Below, piece after piece: positions 16,322-26,909 of a DNA stretch of 33,216 bases; within the stretch, counting starts at the first letter, position 1, and each line of letters opens with the position of its first letter. The translations under genes were made by a program, and so were the position numbers. The DNA is taken from contig JABDAL010000020.1 in assembly GCA_013289165.1 (NCBI GenBank), positions 1 to 33,216 on the forward strand, given 5' to 3'. The stretch is from Bacteroidota bacterium (GTDB taxonomy: Bacteria > Bacteroidota > Bacteroidia > JABEUT01). The notes under the pieces were generated by a model that made no database searches, was not told the origin of the DNA, and worked only from the letters and a program-made list of their open reading frames with translations.

Positions 16322-17257
16322 ATGAATAAAATTCTTGTGACAGGCGGAGCTGGATTTATAGGCGGCTCAATGGCCGAAAAATTAGCTTCCGACAAAAACA
16401 ATGAGGTCATCATTATTGACGACCTGTCGACAGGGAGCATGAGCAAAGTACCCATATCAAAACATGATAATGTACGCTTTATAAAATGCGATGTGAATGC
16501 ATGGAAAGACCTCTCCGGTATTATGTATTCCCAGTCGTTTGATTACGTATTTCATTACGCAGCATTGGTGGGTGTTGACCGTACATTGGAGAACCCTGTG
16601 AAGGTGCTAAATGATTTGGCAGGTATTCAAAATTTATTAACGTTTTCTAAAAATAGCGGCGTAAAAAGGGTTTACTTTTCTTCCTCTTCAGAGGTATATG
16701 GGGAATCCTTCCATTTTCCACAACATGAAGAAACCACCCCTTTAAATTCCCGGTTGCCTTATGCTATTGTAAAAAATGCCAGTGAAGCATTTCTAAAAGC
16801 ATTTCAACAGGAATATGGATTACAGTATACTATCTTCCGTTTTTTTAATACCTATGGTCCGCGGCAAACAAAAGACTTTGTAGTTTCTAAATTTATTGCT
16901 GCCGCTATAAAGAACAAGCCCATTGAATTATATGGAAATGGAAAACAAACCCGTACTTTCTGCTACATTGACGACAATATAGATGCCTGTTACAATGCTT
17001 TCAAAAAGAACCTTTATGTAAACGATGTGGTGAACATAGGGGGTGATGATGAAGTAACAATTGTTGACCTGGCAAAGATTATCATTAAACTTACCCGTTC
17101 CAACTCTGAAATTGTTAACCTCCCCCCCTTGCCTGAAGGCGATATGACACGCAGAAAACCTGATCTTACACGGATGATGAAGTTGCTATCAAGAGAGCGT
17201 ACGCCTCTGGAAGAAGGAATAAAACGGATTCTGCGCAATATGAAAATTATCTCATAA
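16322..17257 (+). CDS. NAD-dependent epimerase/dehydratase (nucleotide-sugar SDR)
   Basis: 311 aa; KILVTGGAGFIGGSMAEKL, SSSSEVYGES, YAIVKNASE (YxxxK), FFNTYGPRQ. Confidence 0.92.
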   Translation: MNKILVTGGAGFIGGSMAEKLASDKNNEVIIIDDLSTGSMSKVPISKHDNVRFIKCDVNAWKDLSGIMYSQSFDYVFHYAALVGVDRTLENPVKVLNDLAGIQNLLTFSKNSGVKRVYFSSSSEVYGESFHFPQHEETTPLNSRLPYAIVKNASEAFLKAFQQEYGLQYTIFRFFNTYGPRQTKDFVVSKFIAAAIKNKPIELYGNGKQTRTFCYIDDNIDACYNAFKKNLYVNDVVNIGGDDEVTIVDLAKIIIKLTRSNSEIVNLPPLPEGDMTRRKPDLTRMMKLLSRERTPLEEGIKRILRNMKIIS

Positions 17258-17267
17258 CCTTGTCTCG

Positions 17268-18242
17268 GTGAACATACCCGAATCTATACAGGAAAGGATA
17301 AAGAAAGAGATAAAAGATTTTTGTAAGAACCTTCCCGGAGACCCAAAAGAATTATATGAGCCCATGCAATATATGCTATCGCTGGGTGGGAAACACATTC
17401 GTCCGTCTTTGTTGTTACTAACCTGCAAAATGTTCAAAGGACAAGTGAAAGATGCAATCTCCCCTGCTATTGCCATAGAACTCTTCCATAACTTTACATT
17501 AATTCACGATGATATTACTGATAATTCCCCGCTTAGACGGAACAGTCCAACGGTTCATGTAAAATGGAACTTAAATGTGGCGCTACTCAGTGGCGATGCG
17601 TTGTTAATAAAAGCTTACAAGGAGTTAAATAAGACCCCGGCGAAATATCTTCCTTCCGTTTCTAAACTATTTAACGATGCTGCCTTAAAAGTATGTGAAG
17701 GACAGCAGTTCGATATGAACTATGAAACAAAAAGCAAAGTAAATCTAGAGGACTATCTTGCCATGATAGGCATGAAAACAGCTGCTCTATTTTCTGCTTC
17801 TATGGGAATAGGAGCCATGGTAGCAGGAGTAACAAAAACTGATTGTAATAAAATGCAAACCACAGGGGAAAGCCTGGGGATGCTTTTTCAATTGAAGGAT
17901 GACGTGCTTGATGTATTTGGCAAACCTGATAAAACAGGAAAACAAACCGGGGGCGATATAATACAAGCCAAAAAAACATTTTTGCTCCTTAAAGCATTTG
18001 AATTGGCAAAAGGCAAGGCAAAAACGGAGCTTGTTTCTTTAATCCGGAGCGCAGAAATATCTCCTAAAGAAAAAGTGGACGGAGTGAAAAAAATATACAA
18101 AGATTTGAATATAGAAGAGCACGCCAATGAGCAGATGCAGCTCTATTTTGATAAGGCAAGAAAATCCCTTTCTACTATAAAAGCGCCTGAAAAGGAAATA
18201 ATACTTGACCTTGCTGAGGATTTAATTAGCAGGGAACTATAG
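17268..18242 (+). CDS. Polyprenyl (isoprenoid) diphosphate synthase
   Basis: 324 aa, GTG start; GGKHIRPSLLLL, first Asp-rich motif LIHDDITDNSPLRRNSPTVH, second LKDDVLDVFG. Confidence 0.92.
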   Translation: MNIPESIQERIKKEIKDFCKNLPGDPKELYEPMQYMLSLGGKHIRPSLLLLTCKMFKGQVKDAISPAIAIELFHNFTLIHDDITDNSPLRRNSPTVHVKWNLNVALLSGDALLIKAYKELNKTPAKYLPSVSKLFNDAALKVCEGQQFDMNYETKSKVNLEDYLAMIGMKTAALFSASMGIGAMVAGVTKTDCNKMQTTGESLGMLFQLKDDVLDVFGKPDKTGKQTGGDIIQAKKTFLLLKAFELAKGKAKTELVSLIRSAEISPKEKVDGVKKIYKDLNIEEHANEQMQLYFDKARKSLSTIKAPEKEIILDLAEDLISREL

Positions 18243-18269
18243 ATATTGAGTAACTCGCTTTTGCAATTC

Positions 18270-21200
18270 TTAATACCCCAAATTAGGTCTGAGCCATCTT
18301 TCCACTTCTCCTATGCTCATGCCTTTTCGCTTGGCGTAATTTTCTATTTGCTCCTTATTTATTTTCCCCAGTGAGAAATAATTAGAATTGGGATGAGCAA
18401 AATATAAGCCACTAACGGCAGCGGTAGGATACATAGCCATACTTTCGGTAAGTTCTATACCTGTTTTTGGATATACCTCAAATAAATTAAAGTGCAGTAT
18501 TTTTTCGGTATGGTCAGGGCAGGCCGGATATCCCGGTGCAGGGCGGATTCCGCGATAAGTTTCTTTCATCAGTTCTATGCGGCTTAAATTTTCATCGGGT
18601 GCATAACCCCAAAATTCTTTCCGTACCTTTTCATGAAGCAGCTCAGCAAAGGCCTCCGCCAAACGGTCAGCAAGGGCTTTAATCATGATACTGCTATAAT
18701 CATCGTGCTGCTTCTCAAACCTGCGAATCAGGCGTTCAATACCAAGCCCGGTTGTAACGGCAAAACCTCCAATATAGTCTACCCTCCCACTCTCTTTAGG
18801 TGCAACGAAATCTGCCAGGGCAAAGTTTTCCTGCCCATCAGGCTTTTTAGTTTGCTGGCGAAGAGTATGTAAAACAGTTTTTACTTTGGTCCTGCTTTCA
18901 TCTTCATAAATCTCAATATCATCCTCATTAATAGTATTGGCAGGATAAAACCCAGCTACTCCCATTGCTGTGAGCCACTTCTCAGCGACAATTTGATTCA
19001 GCATTGCCTGGGCATCATCAAAAAGCTTTTTAGCTTCAACACCACGCTCAGGGTCATCAAAAATTTTCGGATAGCTCCCTTTCATTTCCCAGGCATGGAA
19101 AAAGGGAGTCCAGTCAATATACTTCGCAATTTCAGCAAGCGGGAAATCAGGCAGAGAAATATTGCCCACCACCATAGGAGTTGTAATATCAATCTCTTTC
19201 CAATCCGATTTCATTTTGTTCCGGCGTGCTTCAGCCAGGCTAATAAATTTTTGCTCTGAGTTTTTATTATGATGTAGTTTCCTTAATTGGTCATATTCCC
19301 TTTCAACATTTGCAAGGAAATCATTTTGATTGGGAGATAAAAGGCTACTCAACACATTCACGCAACGTGATGCATCATTCACATACACTACAGGATTATC
19401 ATATTCCTGCGCAATTTTTACGGCGGTATGCACTTTGGAAGTGGTTGCGCCTCCTATCAATAAAGGAATTTTAAAGTTATTCCTTTTCATCTCTTTGGCT
19501 ATATGCACCATCTCATCCAGCGAAGGTGTAATAAGTCCGCTTACGCCTATGGCATCTACATCTTCCCTAATAGCTGCTTCGAGAATTTTCTCGCAGGGAA
19601 CCATCACTCCAAGGTCAATTACTTTGTAATTATTACATCCGAGCACAACGCCCACAATATTTTTTCCAATATCATGCACATCGCCCTTTACAGTAGCCAT
19701 CAATATTTTGCCTGCCACATTTGTGCCTTCGGCTTTTTCCGTTTCCATAAAAGGAGTAAGGTAGGCAACCGCTTTTTTCATTACGCGGGCACTCTTTACC
19801 ACCTGGGGCAAAAACATCTTTCCTGAGCCAAATAAATCACCTACTATGCCCATGCCTGTCATCAATGGACCTTCTATCACCTCCAATGATTTGGAATAGT
19901 TTTTCCGCGCTTCCTCAGTATCTTGTTCAATGTAATCGGTAATACCTTTAACCAGTGCATGAGACAAGCGTTCTGCTACAGGCAGTTTTCTCCATTCTTC
20001 ATCCTTTTCTATCTTCTTGCCTTTCGACTTAATAGTTTCAGCATAATTCAACAATTGCTCTGTTGCATCTTCCTTCCGGTTGAGCAACACATCTTCTACT
20101 AATACCAGCAAATCTTTGGGTATTTCATCATAAATCTGCAACATGCCCGGATTTACAATGCCCATATCCATACCGGCTCTGACCGCATGGTAAAGGAATG
20201 CAGAATGTATAGCTTCCCGTACCATATCATTTCCCCGGAAAGAGAAGGAAACGTTACTCACCCCGCCACTCACCTTTGCAAATGGCAAATTTTCTTTTAT
20301 CCATTTGGTAGATTGAAAGTAGTCGAGGGCATTGTTTTTGTGCTCTTCTATACCTGTCCCGACCGGGAAAATATTAGGGTCGAAAATAATATCCTGTGGA
20401 GGGAAATCTACTTGCTTTGTCAGTATATCGTATGCCCTTGTACATATTTCCTTTCTCCTTTCCAGGGTATCTGCCTGGCCTTTTTCATCAAATGCCATTA
20501 CAATAACAGATGCTCCATATTTTCTTACTTTCCGGGCTTGTTCAATAAACTTTTCTTCCCCTTCTTTCAGGCTTATAGAGTTTACGATGGACTTGCCTTG
20601 TGTACATTTTAATCCGGCTTCAATTACTTCCCATTTGGAAGAGTCAATCATTATAGGAAGTTTGGCAATATCAGGTTCAGCAGCTATTAAATTTAAATAT
20701 TTCACCATAACAGCTTTAGAATCTATCATGGCTTCATCCATGTTCACATCAATCACCTGTGCGCCCCCGTCCACCTGGTCCTTAGCTATAGCCAATGCAC
20801 CTTCAAAATCACCGGAGGTTATAAACTTTGCAAACTTCTTCGAGCCTGTAATATTGGTACGCTCACCAATATTCATAAAATTACTACCGGGGAAAAGAGT
20901 GACCGCTTCCAATCCGCTTAGGTGAAGTAACTTATCAGCTTCCGCCTTTTGATGCGGTTTGGCTTTAGAAGCCGCATGAGCTATGGCTTTTATGTGTTCG
21001 GGCGTTGTACCACAACACCCGCCAATGATGTTTACAAAACCATTACTCAAAAAGTCATCCACCTGAACACACATGGTTTCGGGTGTTTCATCATATTCCC
21101 CGAATTGATTAGGCAGCCCCGCATTAGGATAACAACTGATATAGTAGGGAGCTTTTTGAGCCATTTCTTCCAAATAGGGGCGCATTTCTTTTGCACCTAA

Positions 21201-21929
21201 AGCACAATTCAAGCCAATGCTCAAAAGGTTTTCATGCCTTACCGAAGTAAGAAAAGCCTCCACAGTTTGGCCTGAGAGCGTTCTTCCGCTGGCATCGGTA
21301 ATAGTTACTGAAACCATAATAGGAAGACGCTTACCTGTCTTCTCAAAAAAGGATTCTATAGCAAACAGGGCAGCCTTGGCATTCAGGCTATCGAAAATAG
21401 TTTCTACTAAAAGCACATCCACTCCCCCATCCACCAATCCCCTGATTTGTTCGGTATAGGCGGCAGCCACATCATCAAAGGTCACGGCACGATAACCGGG
21501 ATCATTCACATCGGGAGAAAGTGATGTAGTACGATTTGTTGGGCCTAATGCACCTGCCACAAAACGGGGTTTGCCGGGATTTTTAGCCGTGTATTCATCC
21601 GCTACCTTTCTTGCAATTTTTGCCGATTCAAGGTTTAATTCATACGTCAACTCGACCATGTGATAATCTGCGAGCGAAAGGGGATTTGAGTTAAAGGTGT
21701 TTGTTTCAATAATGTCTGCACCCGCTTCTAAATAAGCGGCATGAATTTCCTCTATCATCTTAGGGTTAGTAATAGAAAGAAGGTCATTGTTGCCCTTCAC
21801 AGAATATGCATAATCTTTAAAGCGTTCCCCTCGGTAATCCTCTTCTGTAGGCTTATACCGTTGAATCATGGTGCCCATAGCGCCATCAATTACTAAAATA
21901 CGTTTCTCCAACTCTTTTTCTATTGACAT
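18270..21929 (-). CDS. metH: Cobalamin-dependent methionine synthase, full length
   Basis: About 1219 aa from ATG 21929 (ORF track starts 21953). Hcy domain ([35 protein letters not shown]), pterin domain, B12 motif [23 protein letters not shown]-terminal activation domain ([38 protein letters not shown]). Confidence 0.97.
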   Translation of the reverse strand: MSIEKELEKRILVIDGAMGTMIQRYKPTEEDYRGERFKDYAYSVKGNNDLLSITNPKMIEEIHAAYLEAGADIIETNTFNSNPLSLADYHMVELTYELNLESAKIARKVADEYTAKNPGKPRFVAGALGPTNRTTSLSPDVNDPGYRAVTFDDVAAAYTEQIRGLVDGGVDVLLVETIFDSLNAKAALFAIESFFEKTGKRLPIMVSVTITDASGRTLSGQTVEAFLTSVRHENLLSIGLNCALGAKEMRPYLEEMAQKAPYYISCYPNAGLPNQFGEYDETPETMCVQVDDFLSNGFVNIIGGCCGTTPEHIKAIAHAASKAKPHQKAEADKLLHLSGLEAVTLFPGSNFMNIGERTNITGSKKFAKFITSGDFEGALAIAKDQVDGGAQVIDVNMDEAMIDSKAVMVKYLNLIAAEPDIAKLPIMIDSSKWEVIEAGLKCTQGKSIVNSISLKEGEEKFIEQARKVRKYGASVIVMAFDEKGQADTLERRKEICTRAYDILTKQVDFPPQDIIFDPNIFPVGTGIEEHKNNALDYFQSTKWIKENLPFAKVSGGVSNVSFSFRGNDMVREAIHSAFLYHAVRAGMDMGIVNPGMLQIYDEIPKDLLVLVEDVLLNRKEDATEQLLNYAETIKSKGKKIEKDEEWRKLPVAERLSHALVKGITDYIEQDTEEARKNYSKSLEVIEGPLMTGMGIVGDLFGSGKMFLPQVVKSARVMKKAVAYLTPFMETEKAEGTNVAGKILMATVKGDVHDIGKNIVGVVLGCNNYKVIDLGVMVPCEKILEAAIREDVDAIGVSGLITPSLDEMVHIAKEMKRNNFKIPLLIGGATTSKVHTAVKIAQEYDNPVVYVNDASRCVNVLSSLLSPNQNDFLANVEREYDQLRKLHHNKNSEQKFISLAEARRNKMKSDWKEIDITTPMVVGNISLPDFPLAEIAKYIDWTPFFHAWEMKGSYPKIFDDPERGVEAKKLFDDAQAMLNQIVAEKWLTAMGVAGFYPANTINEDDIEIYEDESRTKVKTVLHTLRQQTKKPDGQENFALADFVAPKESGRVDYIGGFAVTTGLGIERLIRRFEKQHDDYSSIMIKALADRLAEAFAELLHEKVRKEFWGYAPDENLSRIELMKETYRGIRPAPGYPACPDHTEKILHFNLFEVYPKTGIELTESMAMYPTAAVSGLYFAHPNSNYFSLGKINKEQIENYAKRKGMSIGEVERWLRPNLGY

Positions 21930-21936
21930 ATCACTT

Positions 21937-23340
21937 TTAATTATAGTAGGCATTCCACAGTTTGTTCTGGAATTTATTTTGCGGGTCCAATTTCTTTTTT
22001 AATTGAAAGAAATTAGCGGCATTAGGGTAACAAGAAGCAAATTGTTCAGGAGTTGCAAAAATCTGATAGGGCAGATAATAAGAACCCCTGGAGGCAATAG
22101 CTGCATCAATTAATTCCCTTGTCCATATTTTCGTTTTTTGATTATCCTTTTCTTTAGTTCCCTGTTTGTAATAAATTACAAATGAAAAAACATCTGATTT
22201 TGCCCATGCAAGTATAGAACCCGGATCTTTTTTTGCATGGCGTATGGAAATATTAATAACATTCACCTTTTGTTTACGCAGAATACTTGCCATTTTTGGA
22301 TAAAACACATTGAAACTATCTTCCGGCACAAAATATTCCTGCAAAATATAGGTTGACTTTTTGCGTGATTTGGGTTCCAATTCTTTCACATCTGAAGCAG
22401 CTTCGTAGTTGCGCCATTCAACCGGAGAAGCAGCTATATAAGTAACAGGGTCAATCATGTGCTGGCGTATCCATTTACCCGCGGGCCAACCAGATACTAC
22501 TTTAAAGACGAATTGGTTAAAATGATACGCTTTTTTTATGGGTTTAAGCCTGTATCGTACAGTCACTGCTTTATTAGTTTTATTGAATGATACAAACCGG
22601 ATTTTTTTATACCTGTTTGGATATATATCCGAACTCTCCAGAACTATCAAAGTATCATTTTTTATCTTGTCAAAATAATATTTCATAAAATCTTTACTTG
22701 ACATAACTCTATCGTGCCTCTCAACTTTACAGTTATCGTCAAGGGCCAACGTAGCCTCAGTTATTACTCCAAGCCCCCCATATCCTCCAATTGCTCCATA
22801 AAATATATCTGCATTTTCCACAGGGCTTGCAGTAGCTAATGTACCATCGGCCAAGACAATCTTTAGTTGCTTCACTGAGGAAATTATAGGGCCTTTTCCT
22901 TGGTACCTTCCATGGCAATTTACACTCAAAGCCCCTCCCACAGTAAAATTAGAATATGATTGCATTATCATCACAGAGAGGTTAAATGTGTCAATATATT
23001 CCTGTAGCTTTCTCCACCGTATCCCGGTTTGAACCGTTATTTCCTTTTTTTCTTTTGAAAAGTTTATAACCTTGTCAAATTTCCGCATATCAATTTGCAT
23101 TGCCCTTTCAGTTGCTGTTTGTCCTCCCATGCTGTAACGTCCCCCACCTATTGAAATGGGACCCTTAAAGCTTTTTACGGCGGTTACAATTTGTTCGGTA
23201 GTTGTAGGAGTAATAATAGTATCTACTCTTATTGGATTAAGCTGGGTAATATCATTTACAATATGTGAAGTATCCTGCGAAAATACCTCGCAAGAAATTA
23301 AACATATAATTAATGATATAATACCTCGTAAATTCCTCAT
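21937..23340 (-). CDS. FAD-binding (VAO/PCMH-type) oxidoreductase with N-terminal signal peptide
   Basis: 467 aa; signal [92 protein letters not shown]. Confidence 0.85.
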   Translation of the reverse strand: MRNLRGIISLIICLISCEVFSQDTSHIVNDITQLNPIRVDTIITPTTTEQIVTAVKSFKGPISIGGGRYSMGGQTATERAMQIDMRKFDKVINFSKEKKEITVQTGIRWRKLQEYIDTFNLSVMIMQSYSNFTVGGALSVNCHGRYQGKGPIISSVKQLKIVLADGTLATASPVENADIFYGAIGGYGGLGVITEATLALDDNCKVERHDRVMSSKDFMKYYFDKIKNDTLIVLESSDIYPNRYKKIRFVSFNKTNKAVTVRYRLKPIKKAYHFNQFVFKVVSGWPAGKWIRQHMIDPVTYIAASPVEWRNYEAASDVKELEPKSRKKSTYILQEYFVPEDSFNVFYPKMASILRKQKVNVINISIRHAKKDPGSILAWAKSDVFSFVIYYKQGTKEKDNQKTKIWTRELIDAAIASRGSYYLPYQIFATPEQFASCYPNAANFFQLKKKLDPQNKFQNKLWNAYYN

Positions 23341-23361
23341 TTAAAATCACTATAAATTAAC

Positions 23362-24333
23362 TTATACATATCCTAACTTCTCCCTCACTCTTTTTAACGT
23401 TGTTTGAGCCACCACTCTTGCTTTATCCGCCCCTATTTTCAGCTTCTTCTCTAACACATCTTTATTAGTCATGTAGTGATTATAAAGTTCTCTTTCCTTT
23501 TTGAACTTTTCTACTATAGTTTGATATAAAGCTTCTTTTGCCGTACCATAGCCATAACCACCATGCAAATAGCTCTGCCTCATTTCTTCTGCCTTATCCT
23601 TTTCTGCTACCAAGCTATATAGTTTGAATACGGTACATGTATCAGGATTTTTTGGTTGTTCTATAGGAGTAGCATCGGTAACTATTCTCATAATAGTCTT
23701 ACGTAATTCTTTATCCGGTAGAAAAATATTGATGGTATTGTTGTATGATTTACTCATCTTTTGGCCATCAATGCCGGGAACTATCATTACCTGCTCATTA
23801 ATTTTTGCTTCAGGTACGACAAAAGTTTCTCCGCAGCGGTTATTAAAAGCATTGGCGATATCGCGGGTTATTTCAAGGTGTTGTTGCTGGTCCTTGCCTA
23901 CCGGTACAAAATTGGCATCATATAATATAATATCGGAAGCCATTAATACAGGGTAAATAAACACCCCTGCATTCACCTCCGACAAGCGGTCCAGCTTATC
24001 TTTGAATGAATGTGCATTGGCAAGCATGGGATAAGGAGCAAAGCAGTTTAAGTACCAGGTAAGCTCACAAACTTCAGTTACATCTGATTGGCGGTAGAAA
24101 ACCGTTTTATCGGTATCTAAGCCAAAAGCTAACCATGCGGCTGCTACCCCATAGGTATTTTCTTTGCGGACGTTAGCATCAAAAACAGTAGTGAGAGAAT
24201 GCAGGTCAGCAATGAATAAAAAGGAATCATTATCCTTATTAGTTGACATTTCTATAGCCGGCTTAATAGCGCCCAATATATTTCCTAAGTGTGGTATACC
24301 TGTACTTTGTATACCTGTAAGTATTCGTGACAT
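23362..24333 (-). CDS. trpS: Tryptophanyl-tRNA synthetase
   Basis: 323 aa; SRILTGIQSTGIPHLGNILGAI (HIGH-type), GQKMSKSYNNTI (KMSKS). Confidence 0.97.
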   Translation of the reverse strand: MSRILTGIQSTGIPHLGNILGAIKPAIEMSTNKDNDSFLFIADLHSLTTVFDANVRKENTYGVAAAWLAFGLDTDKTVFYRQSDVTEVCELTWYLNCFAPYPMLANAHSFKDKLDRLSEVNAGVFIYPVLMASDIILYDANFVPVGKDQQQHLEITRDIANAFNNRCGETFVVPEAKINEQVMIVPGIDGQKMSKSYNNTINIFLPDKELRKTIMRIVTDATPIEQPKNPDTCTVFKLYSLVAEKDKAEEMRQSYLHGGYGYGTAKEALYQTIVEKFKKERELYNHYMTNKDVLEKKLKIGADKARVVAQTTLKRVREKLGYV

Positions 24334-24457
24334 TGATTTATAAGTTGATGCAAAATTAGATAATTCCTATTGTAGCTTCTGGAAAGCCCTTTGGCTTATT
24401 AAACAGGGTTTAGTTAAAAACCCTAAAAGTTATTATCGCTTCTCTCTTGTAAGCTCC

Positions 24458-24748
24458 TCAGAAAGAAGCTATAAACATTCGCCAACGGGTGGCAAGGCTA
24501 CGCATGAAGTAGCGAATGCGATGACGAAAGAAATAAATGGCAAAAGCTGTAAAAACAAGGTAAGTTATCGTCAGAAGATAAAGTATCCCCGAATTTAGAC
24601 CTTTGGCAAGTTCTCCGCGATTGCGTGTACTGGAGGCTACCCCCGCAGTACAAACGGAACACTGGGCAGCAGTCCATAAGGGCAGCAGCAGGATGATGAG
24701 AGACAAATATATTTTAGAAATCTTTTTCACAGTGCAAATATATAACAA
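24458..24748 (-). CDS. Small membrane protein with CxxC motif, DUF420-associated
   Basis: 96 aa; N-terminal signal/TM, AQCSVCTAGV, GKGLNSGILYLLTITYLVFTAFAIYFF-type TM; directly downstream of the DUF420 gene. Exact start uncertain. Confidence 0.65.
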   Translation of the reverse strand: MLYICTVKKISKIYLSLIILLLPLWTAAQCSVCTAGVASSTRNRGELAKGLNSGILYLLTITYLVFTAFAIYFFRHRIRYFMRSLATRWRMFIASF

Positions 24749-25273
24749 TCAGAAATTATAGTAAGGAGAAATCATTAGATATACTACTACTCCGGTAGTT
24801 GTAACATATAACCAGATGGGCAGGGTCCACCTGGCAAGCTTGCGATGTTTAACAATTTTATTAGTCAGCCCCCTGTAAAAGCTAATAAGCACCATAGGCA
24901 ATACTACCGCAGCCAATATTATGTGGGAAGAGAGAATAAATATATATACAGGTCTGAGTGGATTATCCTTGGGATATAGGGTTTCCTTGCCAAACGAATG
25001 ATATGCTACATAGCTCAATAAGAACAGGGCAGAAAGTACAAAGGCAGTAACATTCAGTCTTTTATGTAGGGTTACCTTCTTGTTGCGGATAGCAATATAG
25101 GAGCATATAAGTAATATGGTACATGTCCCGTTAAGGGTAGCATTAAGAAGCGGACAGTGCTTTACAATATCAGGCACCGTGTCCGGCTTGGGCATAAAGT
25201 GAAGAATAGTAACTACAATTGGTATGGCAATGGTGACGCCGATTATTATCCTGGAAACAAGTTTATCATTCAT
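24749..25273 (-). CDS. DUF420 family membrane protein
   Basis: 174 aa; KHCPLLNATLNGTCTILLICSYIAIRNKKVTLHKRLNVTAFVLSALFLLSYVAYHS, SSHIILAAVVLPMVLISFYRGL, HRKLARWTLPIWLYVTTTGVVVYLM. Confidence 0.88.
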   Translation of the reverse strand: MNDKLVSRIIIGVTIAIPIVVTILHFMPKPDTVPDIVKHCPLLNATLNGTCTILLICSYIAIRNKKVTLHKRLNVTAFVLSALFLLSYVAYHSFGKETLYPKDNPLRPVYIFILSSHIILAAVVLPMVLISFYRGLTNKIVKHRKLARWTLPIWLYVTTTGVVVYLMISPYYNF

Positions 25274-25489
25274 GGCGACAAATGTACGCTTTTATGAATT
25301 TCTTCTCTATTATTTCATATCTCTTATCGAACCATTTCTCTTATAATAATGCACTGATTTCCTTTAAGTATCTTTTATAGGGACGGTTATTAAAAAATAA
25401 AAATTGTATTTTGCAAAACCTGCAAATTTTATTTAAAGCAATAAAAACTATTTAACGTCTACTAAAAGTAAAAATTTCGTTAAGTACAT

Positions 25490-25885
25490 ATGCCGCCAAT
25501 ACTTAATAAAGCTCCTGTTACTATAGGTACCACCAAATACGAAATAAAAGACGGAATTGTTTATGTTGAGAGACTTGCACGGATACAACATACTATTGAA
25601 AATTTCAAAAAAATGATTGCTCAAAGACTCGAATACACGGAAGGGCATTCTTATCCTGTTATTATATTTGGACAGGATATGATTTCGATGGATAAAGACT
25701 CCAGGGGCTATCTGACAAATGAAGGCTCTAAAAGTACCTTGTCGAGAGCTTTTGTTGTAGATAAAAAACAGGGCAGGCTGCAATTGAATTTTTTCATCCA
25801 AATATATAGCCAGCCTATCCCCACCCAGATATTCGAATCGTTAGAACCTGCCGTTGAATGGTCGAAACAATTCAGGCAGCCATAA
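25490..25885 (+). CDS. Conserved hypothetical protein, STAS/SpoIIAA-like (DUF7793-like)
   Basis: 131 aa; YPVIIFGQDMISMDKDSRGYLTNEGSKSTLSRAFVVDKKQGRLQLNFFIQIYSQPIPTQIFESLEPAVEWSKQF, a fold pattern seen in Bacteroidota STAS-like proteins. Confidence 0.6.
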   Translation: MPPILNKAPVTIGTTKYEIKDGIVYVERLARIQHTIENFKKMIAQRLEYTEGHSYPVIIFGQDMISMDKDSRGYLTNEGSKSTLSRAFVVDKKQGRLQLNFFIQIYSQPIPTQIFESLEPAVEWSKQFRQP

Positions 25886-25913
25886 TATATGGCTAATCTG
25901 TATCTTTGGGAGC

Positions 25914-26849
25914 ATGAAAATAAATCCGCCTCAAACACTTGAACAAATTGCTGCCATTATAGGGGCAGAGTTCGAAGGGAATCCTAAACATCTTATTACC
26001 GGGCTAAATGAAATACACCGTGTAGTAAAAGGAGATATTGTTTTTGTTGACCACCCAAAATATTATGATAAAGCCCTTCAATCGAATGCTACCACTATTA
26101 TTATTAATAAAAAGGTAGCGTGTCCTGAAGGTAAAGCTTTATTATTTTCTGATGACCCTTTTAGTGCTTACAATAAGCTTATTCGCCATTTTTCTCCTGA
26201 AAGTTTCACACAAAAGGAAATGGTTAGCCCCACAGCAAAAATTGGCAAAAACACAACCCTTATGCCCGGAGTTTTTATTGGAAAAGATGTACTTATCGGT
26301 GACGATTGCTTTATTCATCCCAATGTTACTATATATGACAAAACTATTATTGGAAATAGAGTAACCATTCAATCGGGAACAGTAATTGGCGCCGATGCAT
26401 TTTACTATAAAAAACGAGCAGCTTATTTTGATAAAATGCTCTCGTGTGGTAATGTAGTTATTGAAGATGATGTGGAGATTGGTGCATCATGTACCATTGA
26501 CCGGGGAGTATCGGAACAAACCATTATAGGTGCAGGAAGCAAACTCGACAACCAGGTGCATGTGGGGCACGACACCCATATAGGCAAAATGTGCCTGATG
26601 GCTGCGCAGGTGGGCATTGCAGGAATGGTAACCTTGGAAGATGGAGTTACCCTGTGGGGGCAGGTCGGTATCCCCAGTAATATTCACATAGGTAAAGGAG
26701 CCGTTTTATTGGGGCAATCTGCGCCAAGCAAATCATTGGAGGGGGGGAAATCATACCTCGGGAGCCCTGCAAGTGAAGCAAAAGACAAAATGCGGGAGCT
26801 CATTACCTTGAAAAAGATTACCGAAGAGAGAGAGAAGAGCTCAGAATGA
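25914..26849 (+). CDS. LpxD-family UDP-3-O-acyl-glucosamine N-acyltransferase paralogue
   Basis: 311 aa from ATG 25914 (ORF track uses 25854); left-handed beta-helix hexapeptide repeats, NQVHVGHDTHIGKMCLMAAQVGIAGMVTLEDGVTLWGQVGI, N-terminal LpxD domain. Confidence 0.88.
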   Translation: MKINPPQTLEQIAAIIGAEFEGNPKHLITGLNEIHRVVKGDIVFVDHPKYYDKALQSNATTIIINKKVACPEGKALLFSDDPFSAYNKLIRHFSPESFTQKEMVSPTAKIGKNTTLMPGVFIGKDVLIGDDCFIHPNVTIYDKTIIGNRVTIQSGTVIGADAFYYKKRAAYFDKMLSCGNVVIEDDVEIGASCTIDRGVSEQTIIGAGSKLDNQVHVGHDTHIGKMCLMAAQVGIAGMVTLEDGVTLWGQVGIPSNIHIGKGAVLLGQSAPSKSLEGGKSYLGSPASEAKDKMRELITLKKITEEREKSSE

Positions 26850-26909
26850 AGAGCAAAAAGCAAGTAATGGAAAATGCATATATTTGCATACCTAATCAAC
26901 CACTTTATC

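Noticed and set aside
20332-20925. 197-aa plus-strand ORF inside metH
   Set aside because: Antisense to the conserved MetH pterin/Hcy region; low-complexity composition; shadow ORF. The same applies to the other plus-strand ORFs within 18633-21459.
24405-24424. agggttt-agttaa-aaaccct hairpin between trpS and the small CxxC gene
   Set aside because: Short AT-rich stem without a convincing T-tract on either strand; not strong enough to call a terminator.
25901-25908. TATCTTTG -7-like element 5 nt before the lpxD ATG
   Set aside because: Would imply leaderless mRNA and no -33 TTG lies at the right spacing; likely chance match.
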